Positions 38,545 to 48,131 of a stretch of 64,000 nucleotides of DNA are shown here, piece by piece. A model generated the notes under the pieces. The model was not told the origin of the DNA and did no database searches. It worked only from the letters and a program-made list of their open reading frames with translations. Positions within the stretch are counted from its first letter, which is position 1, and each line of letters begins with the position of its first letter. The position numbers and the translations under genes were made by a program. Source of the DNA: Chlorobaculum sp. MV4-Y (GTDB lineage: Bacteria > Bacteroidota > Chlorobiia > Chlorobiales > Chlorobiaceae); the NCBI RefSeq assembly GCF_025244685.1, contig NZ_CP104202.1, forward strand, positions 622,323-686,322, written 5' to 3'.

Positions 38545-39809
38545 GGCTTCTCCTGCACTTTCACCGCGCTTCCGTCGTGCAGCTCGCGGCTGATGGCGCC
38601 GTAGCTTCCCGACACCACCGTTTCTCCCTCTTTCAGTCCGGAGAGGATGATGATGTGGGTGTTGTCGGTGGTGCCGGTTTTGACTTTCCGGAAACGCGCG
38701 CGTCCATTCTCGACAACAAAAACCCCTTCGATCTCCTCTGGTGTTCTGGTTGCAGATGGTACCTGTACCGCTTTGTTATCGTTTGACGAATTTGCCGGTA
38801 CGGCCGGGGATTTGCCTGAAGTGTCGCGTATCGTGACACTCTGGATCGGCACGACAAGCGCATTGGGCACGCGCTGGGTTTCGATCTCTGCCGTGCCGCT
38901 CATGCCGGGCTTGAGCAGGCGCTGGTGGTTCAGAATTCTGATCTTGACAGCGAAGTTGGTCACCTCTTCCTGCGTGTTCGCGGCCTGCGTGGTGGCCGAG
39001 TTGGCGATTTCGCGCACCTCGCCCGTGAACTTGCGGTCGCCGAACGCATCGACCGTCACCGTGACCGGATTGCCGACGCGCACGTTGACAATGTCGTTTT
39101 CGTTCACCTCCACTTCGAGCTGCATACTGTCGAGGTTGGCGATTCGCATCACCTCGGTGCCGGGGAACTGCCCCGTGCCGACGACGCGCTCGCCGGACTT
39201 GCTTTTCAGCGACACGATCGTGCCATCAATGGGAGAGCGTACCACCGTTTTGCCGAGGCGCTCGTCGTTCTGGTCGAGCATACTCTGGTTCTGCTGGATG
39301 GAGAAGCGCGAAGCCTCGTAAGCGGCGCGGTTGGCTTCGGCGTTGGTTTTGGCCGTGAGCCAGTCGGTCTGCGAGATCAGCTTGTCCTTGTAAAGAATCG
39401 AGGCCTTGCGGAAATCGTCGTCCGCCTTGAGCATTCGCGCTTTGGCCTCCATGCTTTGCGCTTTCGATAGATTGAGCTGGGCCCGGCTTTGCTTGACCTG
39501 ATTGACGTAGATGTCGGGCTGAATCCTGAAGAGGAGTTGCCCGGTTTTCACCTCCTGGCCCTCCATGACCGGCAGTTCGATGATCTCGCCCGACACGTCG
39601 GGAGAAATGGCTACCTCGGTTTCGGGCTGGATTTTGCCGGTTGCCGTGACGGTGTGCACCACCTCCTTGCGGAACACCTTTTCGGTGGTCACCTCGACCG
39701 CTTTTTCACGTGTGTTCATCCAGACAAGCGCCGCAACTCCGATGGCGAAGAGCGCGCCGCCGATGATGATGATGTTGCGGAGTTTTCCAGAGCGTTTGGT
39801 TTTAGCCAT
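38541..39809 (-). CDS. MacA/HlyD-type periplasmic adaptor
   Basis: A 422-residue membrane-fusion protein: N-terminal anchor helix ([18 protein letters not shown]), barrel-sandwich lipoyl halves ([20 protein letters not shown] and [20 protein letters not shown]), an alpha-hairpin between them (about residues 110-175) that docks to TolC, and a beta-barrel domain. A variable loop rich in Ser, Pro and Asn lies around residue 335. It joins the ABC permeases to the outer-membrane channel. Confidence 0.92.
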   Translation of the reverse strand: MAKTKRSGKLRNIIIIGGALFAIGVAALVWMNTREKAVEVTTEKVFRKEVVHTVTATGKIQPETEVAISPDVSGEIIELPVMEGQEVKTGQLLFRIQPDIYVNQVKQSRAQLNLSKAQSMEAKARMLKADDDFRKASILYKDKLISQTDWLTAKTNAEANRAAYEASRFSIQQNQSMLDQNDERLGKTVVRSPIDGTIVSLKSKSGERVVGTGQFPGTEVMRIANLDSMQLEVEVNENDIVNVRVGNPVTVTVDAFGDRKFTGEVREIANSATTQAANTQEEVTNFAVKIRILNHQRLLKPGMSGTAEIETQRVPNALVVPIQSVTIRDTSGKSPAVPANSSNDNKAVQVPSATRTPEEIEGVFVVENGRARFRKVKTGTTDNTHIIILSGLKEGETVVSGSYGAISRELHDGSAVKVQEKP

Positions 39810-39812
39810 AAA

Positions 39813-41234
39813 TCAGTGAGATGATGCGTTGCTGACCTCTTCGATGCCAATGCCGCTGGTGTAATCGAGCAGCGCCTTTTGCAGCGCGAGGTTGTAAAGC
39901 GCCTGGGTCAGTGTTGAGCGGGCGTTGAAGAGCGCCGCCCTTGCCGAGCTGAGCTCGACGAAGTTCGAGGCGCCGAGATCGTACTTGCGCGTGATGCCCT
40001 GAGCCGCCGATTCCGACGCCTTCAGGCTCTCCCGCGCCGACTCGATTCGCGTGAAGGCCGCCCGGTAATCACCGGCAACCTGCTTCAGGTCGATCTCGAT
40101 GCCGTCCTTCAGCTCTTCGTAATCGAGCTGACTGTTCCGGCTGGCGACCTTGGCCAACTCGACATTGTAGCGTGTCATGAATCCGTCGAAGATTGTCCAC
40201 GCAAGGTTGAGCGAAATGGCGTGGTCGATGCCGTTTTCGAGTTGCTTGCTGACTGGAGGATAGGCGTAGTCGATGGTATTGCCCAGCATGGTTGTCTTGT
40301 AAGAGTCTATGGCGCCGCTGCTCATGGTGAAGGCGAGGTCAAGCCGGGGGAGCCGCGCGCCTGCGGCCTGCCGGACATTCTGCCGCGCCGCATCGCGTTC
40401 GAAGTCCTGCGCCCGGAGGTCGGCCCTCTGCCGGAGGCTCGATGCCGAAAGCGCCTCGATGTCTAGCTCGGGCGAGAGTTTGGCGATTACGGCGGTGTCC
40501 ACCGGTTCGAGCGCAATCTCTTCAGCCGGATCGATGCGCAGGCGCCGGACGAGTTCGAGCTTGCTGCGGCGGAGCTGGTTTTCAGCGTTGATGACGGCGA
40601 GGTTGCCGTTGCTCGCTTCCGCCTGCTGCTGGTAGAGGTCGGTGATCGATTTGAGGCCGATGTTGAACTGGTGGTTGGTCAGGGTCAGCAAATCCTTCGA
40701 CGTCTTGAGGTTTTCCCGCGCGATATCGAGCAGTTCCTTGTCGAGCAGCACCTGATAGTAGTGTTGCGTCACGTCGTAGGCGATGGTCTCTTTTGCGCGC
40801 TGAAGGGTGAAACCGGCGGCCTTTTTGCGGTCGAGCGCCGCCTGCAGGGCCGCGTAGTCGCTCAGGCCGTTGAAGAGATTGAGCGATGCCGTCAGGCTGA
40901 TATCGACGGTTGAGCTCCGGGATGTCATGTTGATCGCCGTGTCCGATCCGCCGCCGTACAGCGGGGAGTAGGATGTGTACGATCGGCTGACCGAACGGGG
41001 TACATAGCTGGCCGAGGAGGTAACTTTCGGCAGGAAGTTGCCGTAGCTTCTCAGCAGGTCCACCCCTTCGAGGTGCAGATTGTTTTCAGCTTTTTTAACG
41101 GAGGAGGCGTTGTTGAGTGCGATCGTGATGCACTCGTGCAGCGAAAGGGTTTTTGTCGGCTGATTCTCTGCGTGGATGGTCAGTACTGGCAGGAAAAAAA
41201 GGATGAGGAGGGTGAAAACGCTTTTGTTCATCAT
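39813..41234 (-). CDS. TolC-family outer membrane efflux protein
   Basis: About 473 residues with a signal peptide (SVFTLLILFFLPVLTIHA) and the OEP repeats: SLHECITIALNNASSVKKAE at the start of the first and YDLGASNFVELSSARAAL in the second. Forms the trimeric outer-membrane channel of the efflux system. First gene of the operon, 3 bases before the adaptor gene. Start set at the ATG pair 41234/41231, because the upstream codons in the frame have no signal-peptide character. Confidence 0.92.
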   Translation of the reverse strand: MMNKSVFTLLILFFLPVLTIHAENQPTKTLSLHECITIALNNASSVKKAENNLHLEGVDLLRSYGNFLPKVTSSASYVPRSVSRSYTSYSPLYGGGSDTAINMTSRSSTVDISLTASLNLFNGLSDYAALQAALDRKKAAGFTLQRAKETIAYDVTQHYYQVLLDKELLDIARENLKTSKDLLTLTNHQFNIGLKSITDLYQQQAEASNGNLAVINAENQLRRSKLELVRRLRIDPAEEIALEPVDTAVIAKLSPELDIEALSASSLRQRADLRAQDFERDAARQNVRQAAGARLPRLDLAFTMSSGAIDSYKTTMLGNTIDYAYPPVSKQLENGIDHAISLNLAWTIFDGFMTRYNVELAKVASRNSQLDYEELKDGIEIDLKQVAGDYRAAFTRIESARESLKASESAAQGITRKYDLGASNFVELSSARAALFNARSTLTQALYNLALQKALLDYTSGIGIEEVSNASSH

Positions 41235-41385
41235 CGGTGGTATGCCGGTTCGTCGTGTCGATTGCGGTATGTTGCTGTGGAATATACGCAACGAGCTGGC
41301 AATACAGATAGTTCACCGAAATAGAAGCGGGGAATGCCTGATGGAGATGAATTTTTGATCTCGCTGTTGATTGATTTCATTTTCC

Positions 41386-41431
41386 CGGAATCGGAATCGG
41401 AATCGGAATCAGGAAACAGGAAACAGGAAAC
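41386..41431. repeat. Two short direct tandem repeats
   Basis: Four copies of CGGAAT (41386-41409) followed after one base by three copies of AGGAAAC (41411-41431). They lie upstream of the TolC gene and immediately next to an inverted-repeat element. Confidence 0.85.
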
Positions 41432-41433
41432 AT

Positions 41434-41518
41434 TGTAGGGGCAACCCTTGCGGTTGCCCCCTTATGTGCGATAGTCTCAGGTAATCCCAAAAGGGCAGCC
41501 GCGAGGGCTGCCCCTACA
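41434..41518. repeat. Small inverted-repeat (REP/MITE-like) element
   Basis: An 85-base element bounded by terminal inverted repeats TGTAGGGGCAACCC and GGGCTGCCCCTACA (13 of 14 match when one is reversed). Each end also has its own small hairpin (GGGCAACC/GGTTGCCC and GGGCAGCC/GGCTGCCC). No coding sequence. It may be a dispersed element, and could also act as a terminator for the TPR gene on the minus strand. Confidence 0.7.
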
Positions 41519-41552
41519 GATTATTCTTTTATCCGGCAATTTCGATCCGCCT

Positions 41553-42128
41553 TCACAGCTTTTCAAGAACCCGGTCGATGGACTGCCGGTAGCAATCCGC
41601 TTTTGACGGATTGAGCTGGATGAGCGAGGTGTAGACCCGGATGGCCTTTTTGTATGCGCCCTGATTGATAAAGAGGTTGGCCAGCGACTCGGTCGGTACG
41701 GCAATCGATGCGTCGTCGGGGAATGGCTGCTTCTGTTCGGCAATCGGTGTCGGCTCGAAGCATTCGGTGGCACGTGGTGGAGTGAATCCGGCGAGCGCTT
41801 TCGAGAGCTCCTCGAACTCCACGGCGACCTCGTCGATGGCCGGTGTCCGCGCCGGTTCAGGTGCTTGCGACTGGAGCGTCTTGACCTCGATCAGCTCCCG
41901 CCAGGCGACCTGGTTTGCCGGTGCAATGCGGCAGCAGTGGCTGAGATGTTCGATGGCCTCTTCATATCTTTTCAGCCCTCGCGTTGCCCGCGCGAAGAGC
42001 AGATGAAAGATGTATGATTCCGGCAGCCAGCGTCCCATGCTGCTCAGCTTGTCGAGAGCTGGCTGGAACGCACCGCACTTGATGTCCAGCGAGACATCGG
42101 CAAATATGAGGTGCGGGTCACTGGTCAT
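41553..42128 (-). CDS. TPR-repeat protein
   Basis: A 191-residue soluble protein. Two TPR-type helix pairs are visible, around residues 35-75 (FHLLFARATRGLKRYEEAIE) and 145-185 (ANLFINQGAYKKAIRVYTSL), with a Pro-rich linker between. TPR proteins mediate protein contacts; the partner is unknown. It lies downstream of ddl on the same strand with a 59-base gap. Confidence 0.8.
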   Translation of the reverse strand: MTSDPHLIFADVSLDIKCGAFQPALDKLSSMGRWLPESYIFHLLFARATRGLKRYEEAIEHLSHCCRIAPANQVAWRELIEVKTLQSQAPEPARTPAIDEVAVEFEELSKALAGFTPPRATECFEPTPIAEQKQPFPDDASIAVPTESLANLFINQGAYKKAIRVYTSLIQLNPSKADCYRQSIDRVLEKL

Positions 42129-42187
42129 ACCGGCTTTTCAGTCAGGTTGGTTTGGGAGAAATCGGAAGAGGCGCCGATTCTGTAAGC

Positions 42188-43282
42188 TCAGATTTTATGA
42201 GTTATTGCCCGCTTTTCCAAAGCCAAAAGCAGCAGTTTTTCCACCAGTTCGGCGAACCCGATACCGGAGGCGGCCATCATCATCGGATACATGCTGATGT
42301 CGGTAAAGCCGGGTATTGTGTTGATTTCGTTCAGGATGACGCGGTTCGTGCCGTTTTCGACAAAAAAATCGACTCTCGACATTCCCTCGCATCCGAGCGC
42401 CTTGAAGACGGTCAGCGCGGCTTTCCTGACTTCGTTGGCGACTCCCTCTGGCAGATCGGCGGGTATGACAATCTTTGCTTCGTTTTTGATGTACTTGTCC
42501 TCGTAGCTGTAGAAGTCGCTGCCTGGAATGATTTCACCGGGCTCGGAGGCCAGCGGTTCGCGGTTGCCGAGCACGGCCACCTCGATTTCACGTCCCGATA
42601 TGGCGGCTTCGACGAGCACCTTGCTGTCGAGGCTGCAGGCGGTTTCCAGCGCAGCGGCAAGCTCCTCAGCGTTGCGCACCTTCGAGATGCCGACCGACGA
42701 ACCGAGGCTCGCTGGCTTGACGAAGAGCGGCCAGCCGAAGCGCTTCGTGATCTCCACGACGATGCCGAGCGGATGGGCGGCATAATCACAGCTTGTGACC
42801 GTCATGAAGTCCGCAACCGCGACCCCCGCGTCCACTGCGCAGAGCTTGGTCAGCGCCTTGTCCATCGCTAGCGCCGAAGCCGTCAGGCCGCAGCCGGTAT
42901 AGGGAATGCCGAAGGTGTCGAGGCATCCCTGAAGCTTGCCGTCCTCGCCGTACGAGCCGTGCAGCGCGATGAAGGCCACGTCGGTTTGTTCGAGGAACGA
43001 TCCGAAATCGAAGCGCTCTTCGGATGCCGTCGCCGTCAGTTCATCGAGCCGTTTTCCTGCAGACTCCGGCGAGCCGCTTCGCAGCAGAGCGGCGATGTCG
43101 GTGTCGAGCACCTGCTGCGAGTACGGGCTGGCGTGCCACTTGCCGTCGCGGTCGATGTAGAGCGGCGAAAGTTCGTACCGGTTCGGGTCGATCTGCGCCG
43201 CAATGGAGCGGGCGGAGATGATCGAAATTTCGTGTTCGGCGGACTTGCCCCCAAAAATCAGGGCGACGGTGTGTTTGGACAT
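42188..43282 (-). CDS. ddl: D-alanine--D-alanine ligase
   Basis: A 364-residue ATP-grasp enzyme that makes the D-Ala-D-Ala end of peptidoglycan precursors. Visible: [50 protein letters not shown] (ATP binding) and [17 protein letters not shown] (Mg ligands). The start is ATG 43282, because the conserved FGGKSAEHE begins 9 residues later; the open frame upstream is the antiphase reading of the next gene. 31 bases after the CoA-binding gene. Confidence 0.96.
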   Translation of the reverse strand: MSKHTVALIFGGKSAEHEISIISARSIAAQIDPNRYELSPLYIDRDGKWHASPYSQQVLDTDIAALLRSGSPESAGKRLDELTATASEERFDFGSFLEQTDVAFIALHGSYGEDGKLQGCLDTFGIPYTGCGLTASALAMDKALTKLCAVDAGVAVADFMTVTSCDYAAHPLGIVVEITKRFGWPLFVKPASLGSSVGISKVRNAEELAAALETACSLDSKVLVEAAISGREIEVAVLGNREPLASEPGEIIPGSDFYSYEDKYIKNEAKIVIPADLPEGVANEVRKAALTVFKALGCEGMSRVDFFVENGTNRVILNEINTIPGFTDISMYPMMMAASGIGFAELVEKLLLLALEKRAITHKI

Positions 43283-43313
43283 AGCGATAATACTGAGTGT
43301 GAACGGATGACGG

Positions 43314-43718
43314 TCAGGAGACAAAGTGCATGTGCTCGACGCTGAGGCAGCGGTTCTGCACGACGTCGAGTCCGGCGTTTCTGGCTTTTTCGGCTGCGGC
43401 TTCGTTGGTGATGCCGAGCTGCATCCAGACCACCTTTGCGCCAATGGCGATCGCTTCATCGACGACCGGCGGCACATCCTGCGGCTTGCGGAAAATATCG
43501 ACAATCTCGATCAGTTCGCGCTTTTCCGCCGGAATCGCCGAAAGCGAAGGCCAGCATTCGAGGCCGAGCACAGTGCTTATTGACGGATTGACCGGGTAGA
43601 TGGCGTAGCCCGCGTGGATCATGTACCGCGCGACGGCATTGCTCGCCCGTTCCGGCTTGTCTGAAATGCCGACGACGGCGATGTGTCGGTATTTTTTTAG
43701 GATTGATGCGATGTCCAT
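43314..43718 (-). CDS. CoA-binding domain protein (YccU type)
   Basis: A 134-residue protein with the Rossmann-like CoA-binding fold: [55 protein letters not shown] and the end [12 protein letters not shown]. This small protein family is widespread and its role is not established. Start ATG 43718 is chosen from the family start. It probably forms an operon with ddl and the TPR gene. Confidence 0.88.
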   Translation of the reverse strand: MDIASILKKYRHIAVVGISDKPERASNAVARYMIHAGYAIYPVNPSISTVLGLECWPSLSAIPAEKRELIEIVDIFRKPQDVPPVVDEAIAIGAKVVWMQLGITNEAAAEKARNAGLDVVQNRCLSVEHMHFVS

Positions 43719-43823
43719 CGTTGACCGGGTGACGCGTTGAGGCCAGGCTGGTGACCGAGAGACGTACCTGACAAAACTACCAGAAAATACCGGTATTGGC
43801 TCAGACTCACAACGGGTTGGGGG

Positions 43824-43858
43824 AAAAAACAAAAGCCGAGGCCAGCAACAGCCTCGGC
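43824..43858 (-). terminator. Strong terminator after the 22-codon gene
   Basis: Eight-bp stem GCCGAGGC / GCCTCGGC (43835-43842, 43851-43858), followed on the minus strand by CTTTTGTTTTTT (43824-43834). It stands 33 bases after the small gene's stop and upstream of the CoA-binding gene. Confidence 0.88.
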
Positions 43859-43890
43859 ATAGCAAAATTTGCTTTTCGAAACGTGGGTCA

Positions 43891-43959
43891 TTAGATTTGT
43901 AGCCTAATGACCACAATCAATGCTACCAGCGTTGCAAGAAGCAAAATGATGTTCATCAT
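43891..43959 (-). CDS. Very small hydrophobic peptide (22 residues), candidate
   Basis: ATG-ATG at 43959-43954 opens a frame of 22 codons ending at TAA 43893-43891. The peptide starts MMNIILLLATLVALIV and ends with a single Arg and Gln near the C-terminus: one possible membrane helix, like type I toxin peptides of the Ibs/Hok kind or like small subunits of photosynthetic or respiratory complexes. A weak AAGAAA site precedes it. A 9-bp inverted repeat (43886-43894 with 43904-43912) overlaps its stop codon, a strong terminator follows, and a 14-bp hairpin precedes it. The transcription unit look is good, but coding is inferred from these alone. Confidence 0.45.
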   Translation of the reverse strand: MMNIILLLATLVALIVVIRLQI

Positions 43960-43989
43960 GGTTTCTTTTTTGCGGTTATTGTTTAATAG

Positions 43990-44031
43990 AGCGGTAGAAA
44001 GAGCGTCACCTCTTTCTGCCGCTTTTATTTT
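43990..44031 (+). terminator. Strong hairpin with T tail, possible terminator of an antisense RNA
   Basis: A 14-bp stem (43990-44003 with 44010-44023, one G-U pair) followed on the plus strand by TTTATTTT. No plus-strand gene lies upstream for it to end. On the minus strand it would form a 5' leader hairpin about 31 bases before the small peptide gene. Confidence 0.6.
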
Positions 44032-44512
44032 ACTTGAAAAAGAGTAGAAAAACCAAGTCAGGCGTTGAATATAAAAAAGTGATTAAGAGTTTTTTTTGAA
44101 TGAAGTTATTTATAGATATGCTTTTAGATGATTATCTCTCTGGTGGGTGAGAATGTCGGCCAAGATGCCAAAGATGCTGGCGATTAAGCGGTAAGGTCAC
44201 CTTCCATAGACCAATATCGAATGCCCATTTTTTTCTATGTTAATTGCTGACATGGATTTTGTCATCATCGAGCTACGGCTTCCAGTTCCAAGCCGATACC
44301 CAAAAACAGTTCTCTTTGCTGATGGTTTGTCGAGGCATGCTATATACGGATAGTCTCGAATACTGTTGAGGATGATGCGTTTTATTTAATCTTTTACTAA
44401 TTAACTATCGTCTATTGGTAGCGCTAATTCCCAGTTATTTTTTCTCACCCGCGCCTGTTATTTTTGGCCATAAAGTATTTTCCCCGCCAGTTTACGTTAT
44501 CCTGAAGGCCTC
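44032..44512. other. AT-rich region without recognised genes
   Basis: About 480 bases with low GC and stops in all frames. Only short open frames occur. I see no tRNA, repeat or conserved motif. It precedes the lipoate/octanoate transferase gene and may be the remains of transferred DNA, plus the promoter of that gene. Confidence 0.6.
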
Positions 44513-45313
44513 ATGAAACCTCTTTTCTCCTCTGTTTACTGCGTCGATACCGGAGCCGGTTCCGGTCAGTTTAACATGGATTTCGATGTCCGACTCATGC
44601 GGGCGTTTGCTGATGGGGCGTTTCAGCGGGTGTTTGGCGAGGGGAGTTGCCTGTGGCGGTTCTATGCGTGGTCGCCTTTGGCGGTGTCGCTTGGCAAGAA
44701 CCAGAATTCGGCCGAGATTGACCGGGAGCGGTGCCGCGCTGATGGCGTCGATGTTGTCGTGAGACCAACCGGCGGGCGGGCGGTGTTTCATGCTGACGAG
44801 CTGACCTATTCGTTTTTCGTGGCTACTTCGCTGCCAAATGAATTAATCTACCAGATGGTGCATGAAACTATCGCACGGGCACTAGCCGGGGTAGGCGTCG
44901 ATGCGGAGTTCTGCCGGACGCAACCCGACTTCCGGGTGAGGTATGCCACGGCGGAGTCGGTCTCCTGCTTCACCGCATCGGCACGCTACGAGTTGCAGGT
45001 CGGCGGGCGTAAAATCGTCGGATCAGCGCAGCGTCGCCAGGGAAATGTGCTTCTTCAGCATGGTTCTTTGCCGCTTTCCGCGCGTCATCGGCAGATTTCT
45101 CGTTATCTTGCGGGTGCGCCCCGCGAACTTGTCGAGGTGGTCGATGCCGACATGGGGCGCAAAACCGCGTCGCTCGATGAGTTCACCGACGCGGGCTACG
45201 CCGATCTGGTGCCATTGCTCATCGCTGAAGCCGGGAAGTTTGCCGGACCGGGCGCAAAAATATTGACTTCGGGCGAGATCGAACGCCTCGAAGGTTTTCA
45301 ACAATCACTTTAA
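44513..45313 (+). CDS. Lipoate-protein ligase / octanoyltransferase (LipM-like)
   Basis: A 266-residue enzyme of the biotin/lipoyl protein ligase fold that transfers octanoate or lipoate to carrier proteins. Visible: WSPLAVSLGKNQN, RPTGGRAVFHADELTYS, and SCFTASARYELQVGGRKIVG followed by SAQRR. The Cys in SCFT matches the acyl-enzyme Cys of LipM-type octanoyltransferases, and the Lys in GGRKI matches the conserved ligase Lys. LipM is the more likely role. Its stop is 13 bases before panB. Confidence 0.82.
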   Translation: MKPLFSSVYCVDTGAGSGQFNMDFDVRLMRAFADGAFQRVFGEGSCLWRFYAWSPLAVSLGKNQNSAEIDRERCRADGVDVVVRPTGGRAVFHADELTYSFFVATSLPNELIYQMVHETIARALAGVGVDAEFCRTQPDFRVRYATAESVSCFTASARYELQVGGRKIVGSAQRRQGNVLLQHGSLPLSARHRQISRYLAGAPRELVEVVDADMGRKTASLDEFTDAGYADLVPLLIAEAGKFAGPGAKILTSGEIERLEGFQQSL

Positions 45314-45325
45314 TCGACGACCATC

Positions 45326-46162
45326 ATGAACCAGCCCTCCGGCGGCAACAAGCTGCCCCACGTCACGACCCGCAGGATGCTCGATATGAAGCAGCGCGGC
45401 GAGAAGATCGCCATGCTGACCGCCTACGACTACACGATGGCGCGGATTCTCGATCGCTCGGGGGTTGACGCGATCCTTGTCGGCGATTCGGCGAGCAACG
45501 TCTTCGCCGGGCACAATACTACGCTGCCGATGACCGTTGACGAGATGATTTATCACGCCAAAGCAGTAGTGCGCGGTGTACACGCCGAGACGCGCCGGGC
45601 GATGGTGGTGGTCGATATGCCCTTCATGAGCTACCAGCTTTCGTCTGAGGACGCGGTGCGCAACGCCGGTAAAATCATGAAAGAGCACGAGTGTGACGCG
45701 GTCAAGATGGAGGGGGGCAAGGTGATCGCCGAAGCGGTCAAACGCATCACCGACATTGGCATTCCGGTGATGGGTCACCTCGGTCTGATGCCGCAATCGA
45801 TTTACAAATATGGTAGCTACAAGGTTCGCGCGATGGAGGATGAGGAGGCCCGCCAGCTCATCGAGGATGCGAAGATTATCGAAGAGGCCGGAGCGTTCGC
45901 CATCGTGCTCGAAAAGATTCCGTCAAAACTTGCCGGTGAGGTGAGCCGCTCGCTGACGATTCCGACTATCGGCATCGGTGCCGGCCCGGAGTGCGATGGC
46001 CAGGTACTCGTGATCAACGACATGCTCGGCCTCAGCACAGAGTTTCGTCCGCGCTTCGTTCGCCGCTACGCCGACCTCTCATCGGTGATCGAACAGGCCG
46101 TCAAAAGCTACGTCGAGGATGTGCGCAGCAACAGCTTTCCCTCGGAGGACGAGAGTTACTGA
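45326..46162 (+). CDS. panB: 3-methyl-2-oxobutanoate hydroxymethyltransferase
   Basis: A 278-residue TIM-barrel enzyme that makes ketopantoate, the first step of pantothenate and CoA synthesis. Visible: [54 protein letters not shown] and GHLGLMPQS. Normal length. The MAGHLGL-type metal and catalytic residues are present. Follows the lipoate-type gene closely. Confidence 0.97.
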   Translation: MNQPSGGNKLPHVTTRRMLDMKQRGEKIAMLTAYDYTMARILDRSGVDAILVGDSASNVFAGHNTTLPMTVDEMIYHAKAVVRGVHAETRRAMVVVDMPFMSYQLSSEDAVRNAGKIMKEHECDAVKMEGGKVIAEAVKRITDIGIPVMGHLGLMPQSIYKYGSYKVRAMEDEEARQLIEDAKIIEEAGAFAIVLEKIPSKLAGEVSRSLTIPTIGIGAGPECDGQVLVINDMLGLSTEFRPRFVRRYADLSSVIEQAVKSYVEDVRSNSFPSEDESY

Positions 46163-46301
46163 CGGGGGTTCTTGTTTACAGATTGCAAGATTGCATGAAT
46201 CGATTATTTTTTATGACGATCTTCGTAATCGGACGCCGGATTTTTAACAAACAGCGACAGGTTTGGCAGGCAATGGCGATGTAGCCGGATGAATAATTTT
46301 T

Positions 46302-47102
46302 ATGGGAACAGAAGAAAGAAAAGCTCGACAGAAACGCTATCCACCGGTTTTACAGGATGGCGGTGAGCGGCCCCAGCGGCGTTTTCCCTACGTTTCGCGC
46401 TCATTCGTACCTTCGGCTTTCACGGTCATGAACATGGTTTCTGGCTATGTTTCCATCGTCATGGCAGGTGAGGGCAGCTTTATCATCGCAGGCTGGCTCA
46501 TCTTTCTTGCGGCCTTTTTCGACACCATCGACGGCTTCGTGGCGAGACTTACCAACAGCTCCTCTGAATTTGGTGTGGAGCTCGATTCACTTTCCGACCT
46601 CGTTTCTTTCGGAGCTGCGCCCGCATTTCTCGTCTACAAGTTCGGCCTTGAGCATCTTGGAATGCCCTGGGGGTTGCTGCTCAGCTCGCTCCTGATGGTT
46701 GGCAGCGGATTGCGGCTGGCGCGATTCAACATCAATCTGATCGATTACCACAAGGACTCTTTTTCCGGCCTTCCGACACCGGCGCAGGCGATGACCGTTG
46801 CTTCATTTGTTCTGTGGATGAGCGTTGAGCCGTTGTTTGCAGAATTCGCTCTTCAGAAGGTTCTGGTGGTTCTGACTGTCTTGCTTGCCATTCTCATGGT
46901 CAGCAAGGTCAACTACGATGCCTTGCCCAAACCGACCCTCGAATCGTTCCGACGCCATCCCGTGCAGATGAGCCTGTACGTCGTCGCGATTTTCTGTGTG
47001 CTTGTCTTTCAGGCCAAGGCTTTTTTTGTGGCCATGTTATTGTATATTCTGCTCGGAATCGTCAGGTCGCTGACCCGTACCGTTCGGCAGTGGCAGCTCT
47101 GA
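46302..47102 (+). CDS. pssA: CDP-diacylglycerol--serine O-phosphatidyltransferase
   Basis: A 266-residue integral membrane enzyme that makes phosphatidylserine, precursor of phosphatidylethanolamine. The CDP-alcohol transferase motif is complete: DGFVARLTNSSSEFGVELDS followed by LSD, matching DGx2ARx8Gx3Dx3D. Six or more hydrophobic helices follow. A basic N-terminal tail of about 25 residues precedes the first helix. Start ATG 46302 lacks a strong ribosome binding site. Confidence 0.93.
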   Translation: MGTEERKARQKRYPPVLQDGGERPQRRFPYVSRSFVPSAFTVMNMVSGYVSIVMAGEGSFIIAGWLIFLAAFFDTIDGFVARLTNSSSEFGVELDSLSDLVSFGAAPAFLVYKFGLEHLGMPWGLLLSSLLMVGSGLRLARFNINLIDYHKDSFSGLPTPAQAMTVASFVLWMSVEPLFAEFALQKVLVVLTVLLAILMVSKVNYDALPKPTLESFRRHPVQMSLYVVAIFCVLVFQAKAFFVAMLLYILLGIVRSLTRTVRQWQL

Positions 47103-47144
47103 CAGGAATTTCCGGCCTCCTCAACTTGCAACGTAACCATTGCT

Positions 47145-47399
47145 ATGGCATTCAAGGCTAAGATCAAGGTGACCCTTCGTCCTTCAATTCTCGACGTTCA
47201 GGGTAAAGCCGCGCAGCATGCGCTTGAAAATCTCGGGTATTCGAGTGTCGAATCGGTCAGGATCGGCAAATACATGGAGGTGATCATCGGTGAAGAGTTT
47301 CGCGCCGAAGCCGAGCAAGTCTGCACCGAAATCTGTCAGAAGCTCCTGTCCAATCCCATTATGGAGGACTTCAGCTTCGAACTGGTACCCGTCAACTAA
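47145..47399 (+). CDS. purS: Phosphoribosylformylglycinamidine synthase subunit PurS
   Basis: An 84-residue subunit of FGAM synthase. KIKVTLRPSILDVQGKAAQH and SVRIGKYMEVIIG are the PurS pattern. PurS holds PurQ and PurL together in the complex for step 4 of purine synthesis. purQ follows 15 bases later; purL is not here. Confidence 0.95.
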   Translation: MAFKAKIKVTLRPSILDVQGKAAQHALENLGYSSVESVRIGKYMEVIIGEEFRAEAEQVCTEICQKLLSNPIMEDFSFELVPVN

Positions 47400-47414
47400 A
47401 TTTCTCACGCTCCT

Positions 47415-48119
47415 ATGGCTGATGTTACCGTTGGAATCGTGGTTTTCCCTGGTTCAAACTGCGATTACGACACCGAATATGCCGTTGCTTCGTTTCCCGG
47501 CGTCAAGCCGGTGATGCTCTGGCACAACGACCACGACCTTAAGGGATGTGACGCCGTCATTCTCCCCGGCGGTTTCTCCTATGGAGACTATCTGCGCTGC
47601 GGTTCCATCGCCCGGTTCTCGCCAATCATGCGCGAGGTGATCGATTTTGCAGGTAAGGGGCGTCCGGTGCTCGGCATCTGTAACGGCTTCCAGGTGCTGG
47701 TTGAGAGCGGCCTGCTCGAAGGCGCACTGATCCGCAACGCCGGACGGAAGTTCGTCTCACGACAGGCCACCATTTGTGTTGCCAACAACACGACGATCTT
47801 CACCAGCCGCTACGAAAAAGGCGATGTGCTGCGCCTGCCGGTGGCACATGGCGAGGGCAACTACTATGCTTCGCCCGAAACCATCGAGAGCCTCGAATCG
47901 AACGGCCAGGTGGTGTTCCGCTATACCGACGCCGAGGGCAATGCCACGGAGGAGGCCAACTTCAACGGCTCGATGAACAACATTGCGGGTATCGTCAACA
48001 AGCAGGGCAACGTGCTTGGCCTGATGCCGCATCCCGAGCGCGCCAGTGAAAAGCTGCTCGGCTCGGAAGATGGCCGGAAGCTGTTCGAATCGCTTTTCGC
48101 ACATCTTGCCGGAGCGTAA
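47415..48119 (+). CDS. purQ: Phosphoribosylformylglycinamidine synthase subunit PurQ (glutaminase)
   Basis: A 234-residue class I glutamine amidotransferase that delivers ammonia to PurL. Visible: VVFPGSNCDYDTEYA, the nucleophile Cys in GICNGFQVLVESG, VAHGEGNYYA, and the catalytic His-Glu in MPHPERAS. Normal length, coupled with purS. Confidence 0.97.
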   Translation: MADVTVGIVVFPGSNCDYDTEYAVASFPGVKPVMLWHNDHDLKGCDAVILPGGFSYGDYLRCGSIARFSPIMREVIDFAGKGRPVLGICNGFQVLVESGLLEGALIRNAGRKFVSRQATICVANNTTIFTSRYEKGDVLRLPVAHGEGNYYASPETIESLESNGQVVFRYTDAEGNATEEANFNGSMNNIAGIVNKQGNVLGLMPHPERASEKLLGSEDGRKLFESLFAHLAGA

Positions 48120-48131
48120 ACCGGCCTGCCG

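Noticed and set aside
41386-41431. Possible CRISPR array
   Set aside because: Units of 6 and 7 bases are adjacent without spacers.
44130-44240. Transposase remnant in the AT-rich gap
   Set aside because: Only very short open frames exist and none shows a recognisable transposase motif.
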